This document shows, in pieces, positions 50,113 through 57,975 of a DNA stretch of 64,000 nt. Positions within the stretch are counted from its first letter, which is position 1; the number at the start of each line of letters is the position of its first letter. The notes below the pieces were generated by a model. It was not told where the DNA came from. It searched no databases and saw only the letters and a list, made by a program, of their open reading frames with translations. Source of the stretch: Oscillibacter sp. (GTDB taxonomy: Bacteria; Bacillota; Clostridia; Oscillospirales; Oscillospiraceae). The stretch lies in the NCBI GenBank assembly GCA_017482345.1, contig JAFUNB010000008.1:105208-169207 (forward strand), written 5' to 3'. The translations under genes were made by a program, and so were the position numbers.

Positions 50113-51198
50113 TTGAAACAGACCTCCTCTCCGCTTCGCCGGTGGTTCCCATTTTCCGTCCGCGACGCGTTGATTTCCCTCTTGTTGTTTCTTTGTGCGG
50201 TGGTTGTTTGCACAGTTGCGCTTTACACCGGCGGCAGTGATACCGGATTTGCTTCTCCTGTTTTCGTGCTGACAGTCCTGCTCATCTCCCGCTTCACGAC
50301 CGGTTATCTGTATGGTCTGATCTCCTCTGTTTTGGGTGTGGTCTGCGTCAACTATGTGTTTACCTATCCGTACATGGCGCTGGATTTTACCCTGTCCGGT
50401 TATCCGCTGACCTTTCTGGCCCTTTTGATGGTGTCCATCATCACCTGCGCCCTGACCACCCGGGTCAAGCAGCAGGAGCAGCTGCGGGTCGAAAGTGAAA
50501 AGGAAAAAATGCGGGCCAATTTACTCCGCTCCGTTTCCCACGACATCCGTACACCGCTGACCTCCATCGTCGGTGCCACCTCAACAATTCTGGACACCCC
50601 CGGTCTCAGTCCCCAACAGCAGCGTGCCCTGCTGACTGACGTGCGGGATGATGCCCAGTGGCTGATCCAGGTTGTGGAAAACCTTCTTTCCATTACCCGC
50701 ATGGGCAACAGCCAGACCCAGCTTCATAAAGTTCCCGAAGCTGCCGAGGAAATTTTGGGCGAAACCATCCGCAAATTCCGCAAGCGCTATCCCAACGTTG
50801 CGATCCAGGTCTGCGCTCCGGAAGAGCTGCTCGTGGTCCCCATGGACGCCATTCTGATCGAGCAGGTCCTCTCCAATCTTTTGGAAAATTCCATGCTCCA
50901 TGGAAAAGACACCTCTAAAATCCGGGTGGGTGTGGAGCATCATTACACCCAGGCCCGCTTTTTTGTTCAGGATAACGGCGGCGGTATTCCCCGCCATGTG
51001 CTTCCCACGCTGTTTGACGGCACATTGAAGCACAGCGAAACCTCCAGCGGTGACGGAAAGCGCAACATGGGCCTCGGTCTTTCCGTATGCCTTGCCATCG
51101 TCCGCGCTCATGGCGGCACCATGGATGCCCGAAACCTTGACGCCGGTGCTGAATTTACATTCTGCCTGCCGCTGTCGGAAACGGAGGAAAACTTATGA
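50113..51198 (+). CDS. KdpD-like sensor histidine kinase (DUF4118)
   Basis: The 361 residues correspond to the C-terminal half of KdpD: four membrane helices (about 18-115, DUF4118; SRFTTGYLYGLISSVLGVVCVNYVFTYP), His143 in SVSHDIRTPLTSIVGA, and the ATPase boxes LLENSMLHG, DNGGGIP and MGLGLSVC. The N-terminal KdpD and USP domains are absent, and no kdpFABC genes are nearby, so potassium sensing cannot be assumed. TTG start with AAAGGTGG upstream. Confidence 0.9.
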   Translation: MKQTSSPLRRWFPFSVRDALISLLLFLCAVVVCTVALYTGGSDTGFASPVFVLTVLLISRFTTGYLYGLISSVLGVVCVNYVFTYPYMALDFTLSGYPLTFLALLMVSIITCALTTRVKQQEQLRVESEKEKMRANLLRSVSHDIRTPLTSIVGATSTILDTPGLSPQQQRALLTDVRDDAQWLIQVVENLLSITRMGNSQTQLHKVPEAAEEILGETIRKFRKRYPNVAIQVCAPEELLVVPMDAILIEQVLSNLLENSMLHGKDTSKIRVGVEHHYTQARFFVQDNGGGIPRHVLPTLFDGTLKHSETSSGDGKRNMGLGLSVCLAIVRAHGGTMDARNLDAGAEFTFCLPLSETEENL

Positions 51199-51902
51199 CC
51201 ATCCGAGAAAAGATTTTGGTTGTGGAAGATGAAAAAAGCATCTCCCATTTCATTTCCGCCATTTTGAATACCAACGGCTACGAAGCCATGCAGGCCCGCA
51301 CCGGCCAGGAGGCTCTGTCCATGATCTCCTCCCACTGTCCGGATCTGATCATTCTGGATCTGGGTCTGCCTGATATGGACGGCATGGACATCCTGCGCCA
51401 CCTGCGCAGCTGGTCCAGCCTGCCTGTTGTGGTGGTCTCCGCCCGTTCTCATGAGCGGGACAAGGTCAACGCGCTGGACTTAGGCGCCGACGATTATCTG
51501 ACCAAGCCCTTCGGCACAGACGAGCTGCTGGCCCGTGTCCGCACGGCCATCCGCCACACCCGCACTACCTCCGGCAACGACGAGGTCGCCCAGAAGGGCA
51601 CCTATACCGTCGGCGATCTGGTGGTGGACTTCAACAAGCACCAGGCCCTGGTGCGGGGCGAAAACGTCCGTCTGACACTCAGTGAGTTCCGCATCGTGGC
51701 GCTGCTTGCCAAATACGCCGGCAAGGTTCTCACCTATGATTACATCATCAAGGAGCTGTGGGGCCCCCGCGCCAGCGGCGACAATCAGATTCTCCGTGTC
51801 AACATGGCCAATATCCGCCGCAAGATCGAGGAAAATCCCGCGGAGCCCCGCTACCTGTTTACAGAAGTAGGTGTTGGTTACCGCATGGCCGAAAGCGACT
51901 GA
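51195..51902 (+). CDS. KdpE-like response regulator
   Basis: The 235 residues contain a receiver domain (acidic VVEDE, D55 in LIILDLGLPDMDG, VVVSARSHERDK, and K in LTKPFG) and a winged-helix domain ending LFTEVGVGYRM, typical of KdpE. The start overlaps the kinase stop (ATGA), so the pair is coupled. The targets are unknown; the divergent phage-like operon is one candidate. Confidence 0.93.
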   Translation: MTIREKILVVEDEKSISHFISAILNTNGYEAMQARTGQEALSMISSHCPDLIILDLGLPDMDGMDILRHLRSWSSLPVVVVSARSHERDKVNALDLGADDYLTKPFGTDELLARVRTAIRHTRTTSGNDEVAQKGTYTVGDLVVDFNKHQALVRGENVRLTLSEFRIVALLAKYAGKVLTYDYIIKELWGPRASGDNQILRVNMANIRRKIEENPAEPRYLFTEVGVGYRMAESD

Positions 51903-52006
51903 TTTTGGCTCCATCCATTTAGGAAATCACGGCATTACAGCTGTCGTTTTCATTTCTCTCTTTTCCGGTCCGCCGCGTTTCCTCCGCGGCGGACCACCTC
52001 TCTACA

Positions 52007-52045
52007 AAAAAATGCCGCAGAAGCAATTGCTTCTGCGGCATTTTC
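52007..52045. terminator. Bidirectional terminator between kdpE-like and lysR genes
   Basis: AATGCCGCAGAAGCAA and its reverse complement form a palindrome at 52011-52042 with flanking A and T runs. Another 11-bp hairpin without T-tract lies just upstream (51967-51995). Confidence 0.88.
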
Positions 52046-52047
52046 TG

Positions 52048-52929
52048 TTATTTCCAGCCGTTTTCCTTCACATAATCCTGCACATAACGCATAAAATTCT
52101 TCGTCATGGGCGACGCGGTCCTGATCTGCGGCACGCCCATGCCCAACATACGGTACTGGGGCGGTTCCATCGGCAGCGCCACGGCATCGTTGGGATAGTT
52201 TCTCAACAACAGCTCAGACAAAACAGAAACGCCCAATCCATGGGCCACCATAGAGATGATGGCATAATCACTGCATGCGGAGAAGGAAATCCTGGGCTGC
52301 TGCGGCATCTTTTCCAGAATATCATGCACCTCGCCGTCATAGCCGGGCATCGGCATGATAAATGGCTCCGTCGCAAACGCGCTCAAGGGCGCACTCTCCT
52401 GCTCTGCCAACGGATGTTCCGGCGGCACCAGCGCCAGCATACGGTCCTGACACAGGGGCAGCCACTCAAAGTTCTTTCCCTCGCCGCCAGCATACAGGCA
52501 CAGATCCGCTTCACGCCGCTCCATGGCGCCCTCCACAATATCCGTACCGCCCTCAATGATCTGGATCTCCACGTTGGGAAAATCCTTCTGAAAGCTGGCA
52601 ATAATAGCCGGCAGCCAGTAGGTGGCCACGCTGGGATACGCGGCGATCCGGATGCTGCCGATGTCAGCACCCTTGATTTTGGCGATATTCTGCTCCAGAG
52701 ATTCATTGGTCTGCAGCAGCTGGCGAATAATGGGCAGGAGCATCTCACCCTCTGTATTGGGGAGAATTCCAGAGGAGGTGCGCACCAGCAAGGGGAATCC
52801 CACCTCATCCTCCAGCGACTGCATCATATGGCTGATGCCCGACTGGGTGTAGCCCAGCTCCTCTGCCGCCTTGGACAGGCTACCCAGTTCCACCGCTTTT
52901 ACATATGCCTCATATTTACGAATATTCAT
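52048..52929 (-). CDS. LysR-family transcriptional regulator
   Basis: The 293 residues have the LysR helix-turn-helix (AVELGSLSKAAEELGYTQSGISHMMQSLEDEVGFPLLVR, about 13-50) and a periplasmic-binding-like effector domain (about 90-290). AAAGGGGG precedes the ATG. Two palindromes in its own leader suggest autoregulation. The nearest possible target is the channel gene just upstream on the same strand. Confidence 0.93.
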   Translation of the reverse strand: MNIRKYEAYVKAVELGSLSKAAEELGYTQSGISHMMQSLEDEVGFPLLVRTSSGILPNTEGEMLLPIIRQLLQTNESLEQNIAKIKGADIGSIRIAAYPSVATYWLPAIIASFQKDFPNVEIQIIEGGTDIVEGAMERREADLCLYAGGEGKNFEWLPLCQDRMLALVPPEHPLAEQESAPLSAFATEPFIMPMPGYDGEVHDILEKMPQQPRISFSACSDYAIISMVAHGLGVSVLSELLLRNYPNDAVALPMEPPQYRMLGMGVPQIRTASPMTKNFMRYVQDYVKENGWK

Positions 52930-52952
52930 ACACAGGACCCCCTTTCGGAAAA

Positions 52953-52982
52953 TTCATGAAACTCCTTCATGTGAAGCATGAA
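52953..52982. promoter_or_regulatory. Candidate LysR binding sites
   Basis: TTCATG-N5-CATGAA (52966-52982) is an exact palindrome with a 17-base span, and TTCATGAA (52953-52960) a second one 5 bases away. They lie 24-53 bases before the lysR start and downstream of its promoter, where a bound regulator could repress. Confidence 0.6.
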
Positions 52983-53011
52983 AAAGTCTCACTTTTCTAA
53001 TGTCGTTTTTC

Positions 53012-53040
53012 ATGTTACCCTATCACACAAGAAAAGACAA
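53012..53040 (-). promoter_or_regulatory. lysR promoter
   Basis: On the minus strand TTGTCT (53035-53040) and TAACAT (53012-53017) are 17 bases apart. Start of transcription would be near 53005, upstream of the palindromes. Confidence 0.55.
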
Positions 53041-53164
53041 CCCTTTTTTTCACCCTCCCCATATCGTGCCTGCAAGCGCTGACACGATTTTCTTTCAAAA
53101 AGACAGTCTCTCTTTCGCATTTGACAAGGGTCGGAAGAGAGGCTGCCTTTTTATTCTCCGCAAA

Positions 53165-53197
53165 AAAGCGTCTGTATACACAGTATACAGACGCTTT
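53165..53197 (-). terminator. Terminator after the formate/nitrite-type channel gene
   Basis: AAAGCGTCTGTATAC (53165-53179) pairs exactly with GTATACAGACGCTTT (53183-53197); on the minus strand six Ts follow. Confidence 0.92.
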
Positions 53198-53206
53198 CGT
53201 TCATAT

Positions 53207-53827
53207 TTATTCACTGGCACGCAGTCTGCGGCACAGGGGAATGATCACGCCGCCGCAAGCGTTGCCCGCAGTCATGACCATCAGATAGGCCACAGCCTTC
53301 CCGCTCCAAAGATTTGCCGCAGAGAAATAAAACATATTGGCGATGCAGTGTTCAAATCCACACAGAATAAACACGATCACACCCAGGAAAATACCCAGAT
53401 ACTTGCCCGTCTCATGGGGATTGTTCCGGAATCCGTCCACTGCCACAAACATCAGGATATTGCACAGCACCGACAGGATAAAGATGGAGCCCATACTGTC
53501 CGCCAGCTTCGTTTCGCACAGTGCCGCCGCTTTTTCCGTAATGCCGGCGATCCGGGTCATCCGGATCGCGTATCCCACGATCCCGGTACCCACCAGATTT
53601 CCCAGCCACACGATCACCACAAAGCCCAGATAGGACAGCGGCTGCTCAAACACATAGCCCACCTTGCCGGTGAACAGATTGAACCCGAACGTACAGATCG
53701 CAAACAGGCCGAAGCAGAAAAACACCGCTCCGGTCACCTTATTTTCGCAGGACAAAAACACCGTTCCGCCAACGCCGATGCAGATACCGGCCAGAACCGC
53801 GTCCACAAAACTGCTCAACCGTTTCAT
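53207..53827 (-). CDS. Short formate/nitrite transporter (FNT) family channel
   Basis: The 206-residue protein has about six membrane helices and FNT signatures: DAVLAGICIGVGGTVFLS at the N-terminus, FNLFTGKVGYV near residue 50 and the diagnostic CGFEHCIANMFYFSAANL near residue 160 with the pore histidine. Usual FNT channels have 255-285 residues, so loops or termini are trimmed. Formate, nitrite or hydrosulfide are possible substrates. The ATG at 53827 follows GGGAGGC. Confidence 0.88.
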   Translation of the reverse strand: MKRLSSFVDAVLAGICIGVGGTVFLSCENKVTGAVFFCFGLFAICTFGFNLFTGKVGYVFEQPLSYLGFVVIVWLGNLVGTGIVGYAIRMTRIAGITEKAAALCETKLADSMGSIFILSVLCNILMFVAVDGFRNNPHETGKYLGIFLGVIVFILCGFEHCIANMFYFSAANLWSGKAVAYLMVMTAGNACGGVIIPLCRRLRASE

Positions 53828-53857
53828 GAATTTGCCTCCCAGTCCTTGTTTGTCCCA

Positions 53858-53887
53858 AGTATACCAATGTTTTCCGTTTCCTGTAAA
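53858..53887 (-). promoter_or_regulatory. Promoter of the FNT-type channel gene
   Basis: On the minus strand TTTACA (53882-53887) and TATACT (53858-53863) are 18 bases apart. Confidence 0.7.
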
Positions 53888-53941
53888 CTGGCGATTCCGC
53901 CACACTTCCACACACTTCCCCGGATTTCATGGGCATAGTGC

Positions 53942-53973
53942 AAAAAACAGGAGGGACTGTCACCAGTCCCTCC
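53942..53973 (-). terminator. Terminator after the AAA ATPase gene
   Basis: GGAGGGACTG (53950-53959) pairs with CAGTCCCTCC (53964-53973); the minus strand continues with TGTTTTTTG. It ends the ApbE-NusG-Gx-ATPase operon. Confidence 0.88.
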
Positions 53974-53978
53974 CCCAG

Positions 53979-55013
53979 TTACTGTTCTGCCTCGGCATCC
54001 ATAGCCGCCTGAACATCCGCCGGCGTCAGCAGCATCAGCTCTTCTTTTGTCACGCTGTCCATCTGTGCCAACCGGTTGGCCTGCTGCACCAGGATTTTTT
54101 CAAATACATTCCGCACGCCGCGGGCATTGCCAAAGGAGATGCCGCTGGTGTTTTCCCGCTCGATATAGCTGCGAACCAGCTCCTCCGCCGCCTCTTCCAG
54201 CGTATAGCAGCCCTTGTCGCAGCGCATTTTGAAAATCGCCAGCATTTCATCCATGGAATAGTCGTCAAAATGCAGGAAACGGTTGAACCGGGACTCCAAG
54301 CCGGGGTTGGAGTGAATAAAATCGTCCATCAGTCCGTCATATCCCGCCACGATAACCACCAGATCGTCCCGGTGATCCTCCATTGCCTTCAAAATGGTGT
54401 CGATGGCCTCCTGGCCAAAGTCGTTCTCGGCATTGCCATTGAGGGCATAGGCCTCGTCAATGAACAGCACGCCGCCCATGGCCTTCTCGATGACCTTCGC
54501 CGTCTTCAGCGCCGTCTGACCCACATAACCGGCCACCAGACCGCTGCGGTCGACCTCCACCAGCTGTCCCTTGGACAGGATACCCAGCGCGTGGTAAATG
54601 CGGGCCATAATGCGGGCCACGGTGGTCTTGCCGGTGCCGGGATTGCCGGAAAACACCATATGCAGGCTCAGATCTTCCGTGGGCAGACCGTTCTCCTGCC
54701 GCATCTGATGGACACGAACCATGTTCACCAGATTTTTGACCTCTTTTTTGATCTCTGTCAGGCCGATGTAGCTGTCCAGCTCCGCCTGCAGATCTTCGAT
54801 CTTCTCCGGCGGCGGAGTCTCTGCCTCCGGCACGTTGGTCTCGTCGTTTCCGGTAGAGGCAGCGGTGTCTTTTCCGCCCTCCTCCCTCATCTCCGGGGCC
54901 GGGGGCGTTTGCGGATTCCCCCAGAAATCATCACCCATGCGGTGCAGCCGGTTCTCCGTCATGGTCCGGATCACCTCCAGCTGCTGCAGGATCAATTCGT
55001 CTTTCGGATTCAT
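53979..55013 (-). CDS. AAA ATPase of the CbbX/SpoVK type
   Basis: The 344 residues have a variable acidic N-terminus (1-75) and a CbbX/SpoVK-like AAA module: Walker A FSGNPGTGKTTVARIMARIYH near residue 121, GQLVEVDRSGLVAGYVGQTALKT, Walker B GGVLFIDEAYAL near 183, and sensor 2 GNARGVRNVFEKIL. Such hexameric ATPases remodel protein complexes. It follows the Gx-transporter gene directly, and might service the flavin-linked proteins of that operon; this is a guess. Confidence 0.88.
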   Translation of the reverse strand: MNPKDELILQQLEVIRTMTENRLHRMGDDFWGNPQTPPAPEMREEGGKDTAASTGNDETNVPEAETPPPEKIEDLQAELDSYIGLTEIKKEVKNLVNMVRVHQMRQENGLPTEDLSLHMVFSGNPGTGKTTVARIMARIYHALGILSKGQLVEVDRSGLVAGYVGQTALKTAKVIEKAMGGVLFIDEAYALNGNAENDFGQEAIDTILKAMEDHRDDLVVIVAGYDGLMDDFIHSNPGLESRFNRFLHFDDYSMDEMLAIFKMRCDKGCYTLEEAAEELVRSYIERENTSGISFGNARGVRNVFEKILVQQANRLAQMDSVTKEELMLLTPADVQAAMDAEAEQ

Positions 55014-55016
55014 AGG

Positions 55017-55532
55017 TTACCCCCTCATGAGATTCGTGTGGGCCAGCGCCCGGAACAAACACGCCGCAATGATGCCGGTCAGTGCTCCGGTAAACAGGGA
55101 CACCCCCAGCAAAATCGGCAGATAGTACAGCGGCGCCGTATTGCCCAGACTGATGATCGCCGCCGCGATCTGGCCGCAGTTGTGGGCCGCCGCACCGCCA
55201 ATGGACACACCGTACACGGACAACCCCGGCAGCCGGGACAGCAGGATCATCATCAGCATGGCCGTTACGCCGCCCATGACGGAAAACAGCAGCGCATTCA
55301 TATTACCGGCAAACACCGCACCCAGAATACACCGGGCCACCAGGATCAGCATGGCCTGCACCGGTCCCAGCACATACAGGGCAAACACCGTCACGATGTT
55401 GGCCAGGCCCAGCTTGATGCCAGGCAGGGGGATCGCCGCAGACAGTGGGATCTGGTTTTCCATCACCGACAGGGCCAGCGCCAGCGTCGTCAGAACGCCG
55501 CACAGGGTCAGCTGCTTCGTGGTCAGTTTCAT
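55017..55532 (-). CDS. Gx transporter family membrane protein
   Basis: The 171-residue membrane protein (about five helices) matches the Gx transporter/heptaprenyl-diphosphate-synthase-I family: LALALSVMENQIP, IPLPGIKLGLANIVTVFALY near residue 35-54 and GGAAAHNCGQIAAA. It resembles ECF-type substrate-binding components. GGAGGTGG precedes the ATG at 55532. Together with NusG-II and ApbE it forms a recurrent trio in anaerobes. Confidence 0.9.
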   Translation of the reverse strand: MKLTTKQLTLCGVLTTLALALSVMENQIPLSAAIPLPGIKLGLANIVTVFALYVLGPVQAMLILVARCILGAVFAGNMNALLFSVMGGVTAMLMMILLSRLPGLSVYGVSIGGAAAHNCGQIAAAIISLGNTAPLYYLPILLGVSLFTGALTGIIAACLFRALAHTNLMRG

Positions 55533-55546
55533 CTGCGCCACCTCCT

Positions 55547-55963
55547 TCAGCCCACAACGGCGTCCACGCCGGGATCGCCGCCGTCGCCGCCCACCAGCTG
55601 CACGATGACCCGTGCCGGCAGGCAGACGATACTCTGTCCGCTTCGGGAAATATGGCCCGTGTGAACGCAGTCCTGAGTGGGACAGTCAGATGCCTCCACC
55701 CATGCCTCTGTCTCCGTCAGAACGATCTGCAGGGTATAGCCGTTGCTGGTCACAGTGCGCTCCACCCGGTTCAGTCCGTCCAGACGCATCCGAATCTCCG
55801 TATCCGTCCCGTCGGCGTCCATACGCACCACGGCCTCCAGCTCCCCGCCACCGTCGCTGTCTCCGGTCCAGACGGCGCAGGCGCACCCCACCGCCATGAC
55901 CAGCACGATCAGCGCCACCAGCGCGTCCCAGATGCCAGGCTTCAGTTTAGGAGACGATCTCAT
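55547..55963 (-). CDS. NusG domain II-containing protein
   Basis: The 138 residues have an N-terminal membrane anchor (about 11-32; IWDALVALIVLVMAVGCACAVW) and an extracellular NusG-II domain ending with DCPTQDCVHTGHISRSGQSIVCLPARVIVQL, whose spaced cysteines and the CVHTG...IVCLP pattern are family hallmarks. The function is unknown, but it is often next to ApbE and Gx genes, suggesting a surface redox role. A GTG four codons upstream is possible. Confidence 0.9.
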   Translation of the reverse strand: MRSSPKLKPGIWDALVALIVLVMAVGCACAVWTGDSDGGGELEAVVRMDADGTDTEIRMRLDGLNRVERTVTSNGYTLQIVLTETEAWVEASDCPTQDCVHTGHISRSGQSIVCLPARVIVQLVGGDGGDPGVDAVVG

Positions 55964-56978
55964 ATGTGTATCCACTCTCCTTGGTTTCCATCAGAGCCTC
56001 TTCCAGTCCTTTTGTCACCACCACGCGGCCGTCTTCCGTTACCAGGATCAGTTCAAACGCATAGTCACTGCCGCGCCAGAACTCCAGCGCCTGTTCCTCT
56101 CCCATGACAAACAGTGCCGTGGACAGGGCGTCACACATGGTGCCGCTGCCGCTGCCGCGGTCCGTCACCACGGTCACAGATGTCAGGCCGCTGTCGGCAG
56201 GTCGGCCGGTAGCAGGGTCGATGATGTGATGGTAGGTCTTTCCGTCCTGTTCAAAATACCGCTGATAGCTGCCGGAGGTCACCGCAAACGCGTCCTCCAG
56301 CTGCACGATAGCGGCATAGGCCGCCTCGTTGGGCTTCGCCGGATCCTGAACGCCCAGCCGCCAGGCGGTGCCATCCGGCTTGGAGCCGATCAGCAGAATG
56401 TTGCCGCCCAGCTCCACCATACCGTGTTCCACCTGGTGTTCTTCAAAAATCGCTTCCAACTTATCCGAGGCATATCCCTTGGCGATACCGCCCAGGTCGA
56501 TCTCCGTGCCCCGCTCCAGCGTCACCTGGCTCTCCGCCAGGGTCACATGCTCCATACCCACCGCTGCCAGCAGCGCATCCACATCCGCCTGCTCCGGCAC
56601 CTGATAAGTGTCCGTGGTAAAGCCCCAGGCAGCCACCACCGGCGCGATGGTGATATCAAATGCGCCTCCCGTAGCCTGGGAATAAGTGCCCGCCTCCCGG
56701 ATCAACGAGACGATCTCCTCGTCCACCGCTACTGCCGCGCCGTCAGATCCATTCAGGCGGGACACCTGGCTTTTCGGATCCGTGCGGGACAGCATGTCCT
56801 CCAGCCGCAGAATCTCTTCTTCCGCCGCCTTCACGGCCTTTTCCGCGCTGCCGCCGTAAGCGGTCACGCCCATGACCGTATCCATGGCAAATATCTGCGC
56901 GCTGGCCTCCTGCTTCCGGCAGCCGGCAAGCAGCGCGATCATCACACCCGCTGTCAACAGGGCAATCAGTCGTTTCAT
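55947..56978 (-). CDS. apbE: FAD:protein FMN transferase (ApbE), lipoprotein
   Basis: ApbE attaches FMN from FAD to threonine residues of extracytoplasmic proteins. The 343 residues start with a lipobox LLAGC (Cys20), then AMDTVMGVTAYG, LEDMLSRTDPKSQVSRLNGS, GTEIDLGGIAKGYASDK near residue 165, GGNILLIGSKPDG and HHIIDPATGRPADSGLTSVTVV near residue 250. GGAGAGG precedes the ATG. It leads the operon with NusG-II, Gx and the AAA ATPase; no obvious FMN-binding target is in the window. Confidence 0.96.
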   Translation of the reverse strand: MKRLIALLTAGVMIALLAGCRKQEASAQIFAMDTVMGVTAYGGSAEKAVKAAEEEILRLEDMLSRTDPKSQVSRLNGSDGAAVAVDEEIVSLIREAGTYSQATGGAFDITIAPVVAAWGFTTDTYQVPEQADVDALLAAVGMEHVTLAESQVTLERGTEIDLGGIAKGYASDKLEAIFEEHQVEHGMVELGGNILLIGSKPDGTAWRLGVQDPAKPNEAAYAAIVQLEDAFAVTSGSYQRYFEQDGKTYHHIIDPATGRPADSGLTSVTVVTDRGSGSGTMCDALSTALFVMGEEQALEFWRGSDYAFELILVTEDGRVVVTKGLEEALMETKESGYTYEIVS

Positions 56979-57068
56979 GAGTGTTCCTCTCCGTTTTTTC
57001 GCATAATAGATAAGTATATCACGCAGAAATCCATATCTCAACCGCAAATCAAAATGTAAAGGTTGTCC

Positions 57069-57097
57069 TTGCAAACACATAAAAAGTCTGTTATACT
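57069..57097 (+). promoter_or_regulatory. Promoter of the 57.2-kb membrane protein gene
   Basis: TTGCAA (57069-57074) and TATACT (57092-57097) are 17 bases apart, about 70 bases before the start codon. Confidence 0.78.
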
Positions 57098-57165
57098 ATC
57101 AGGGTATGTCAACGGCACTTTTTTGCCGCCATGTTAGTTTTACGAAACCCGGAGGGTGTTATTAT

Positions 57166-57927
57166 ATGGCAAACAAACCGAACAGCAAGAAACAGGCCAG
57201 AGAAACTGCCGCCATGACCGGCGCCATGAAGTTTTTCCTGTCCGGCCTGGTTGCTGAGCTGTACCTGATGATCATCCGCCGCTTCTATGTCAACGGCTCC
57301 GCCGTCCAGATGCTGGCCTGGTTCGATTATCTGTATTATTTCTCCATCATCGGCGTGGTGATCCTGGTTGCTGGCGGCGTGCTTGCAATCTTCAAGCGCG
57401 GCAGCAAGAACCTGCGCGAGACCGGCTGCTGGATCGCAGCGGGCGGTGCCTTCCTTGCGCTGGCCTCTTTCCTAATCTGGAAGCTGAACGCTCCCGCTGT
57501 CACCCTGCTGTCTGTGGCTGTGGCTGTGGCCATGCTGCTGGGTATTCTGTGGCACCTGTATGATCGTGAGTGTGCTTACGCGCTGACCATTCTGGGTGTC
57601 TCTCTGGTGGCTCTGTGGGCCTGCCGCCGTGCTGTGGGCAGCGTGTATACCGCCTCTCTGGCAAAGGTCGCCGCCATCGTCTATATTGCCCTGCTGGTTC
57701 TGGTGGTTTTCCTGGTCCGCAAGGCTCTGAGCGGCGACGGCAAGCTGGGCAAGTACCGCCTGCTCCCCGCCAAGGCCAACGGCAAGACCATTTATGCCGC
57801 CTGCGCCGTGTCCGCCGCAGCAGTGGCCACCGCACTCATCAGTGTCTCTGTTGCCTATTATGCCATGTGGGCACTGGCTCTGGTGGTGTTCGCACTGGCC
57901 GTTTACTACACTGTCAAGCAGCTGTAA
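57166..57927 (+). CDS. Seven-helix membrane protein, unknown function
   Basis: The 253 residues contain a basic N-terminus and about seven hydrophobic segments (for instance FSIIGVVILVAGGVLAIF, WIAAGGAFLALASFLIW, VAAIVYIALLVLVVFLV, VAYYAMWALALVVFALAVYY). No catalytic motif is recognised. GGAGGG lies nine bases before the ATG. It is monocistronic. Similar proteins occur in gut Oscillospiraceae as hypothetical proteins. Confidence 0.78.
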   Translation: MANKPNSKKQARETAAMTGAMKFFLSGLVAELYLMIIRRFYVNGSAVQMLAWFDYLYYFSIIGVVILVAGGVLAIFKRGSKNLRETGCWIAAGGAFLALASFLIWKLNAPAVTLLSVAVAVAMLLGILWHLYDRECAYALTILGVSLVALWACRRAVGSVYTASLAKVAAIVYIALLVLVVFLVRKALSGDGKLGKYRLLPAKANGKTIYAACAVSAAAVATALISVSVAYYAMWALALVVFALAVYYTVKQL

Positions 57928-57937
57928 TTCAAAACGC

Positions 57938-57970
57938 AAAAGGACCGTCCATCCCGGACGGTCCTTTTTT
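57938..57970. terminator. Bidirectional terminator
   Basis: AAAAGGACCGTCC (57938-57950) pairs with GGACGGTCCTTTT (57956-57968), with further Ts, between converging genes. Confidence 0.92.
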
Positions 57971-57975
57971 CATGC

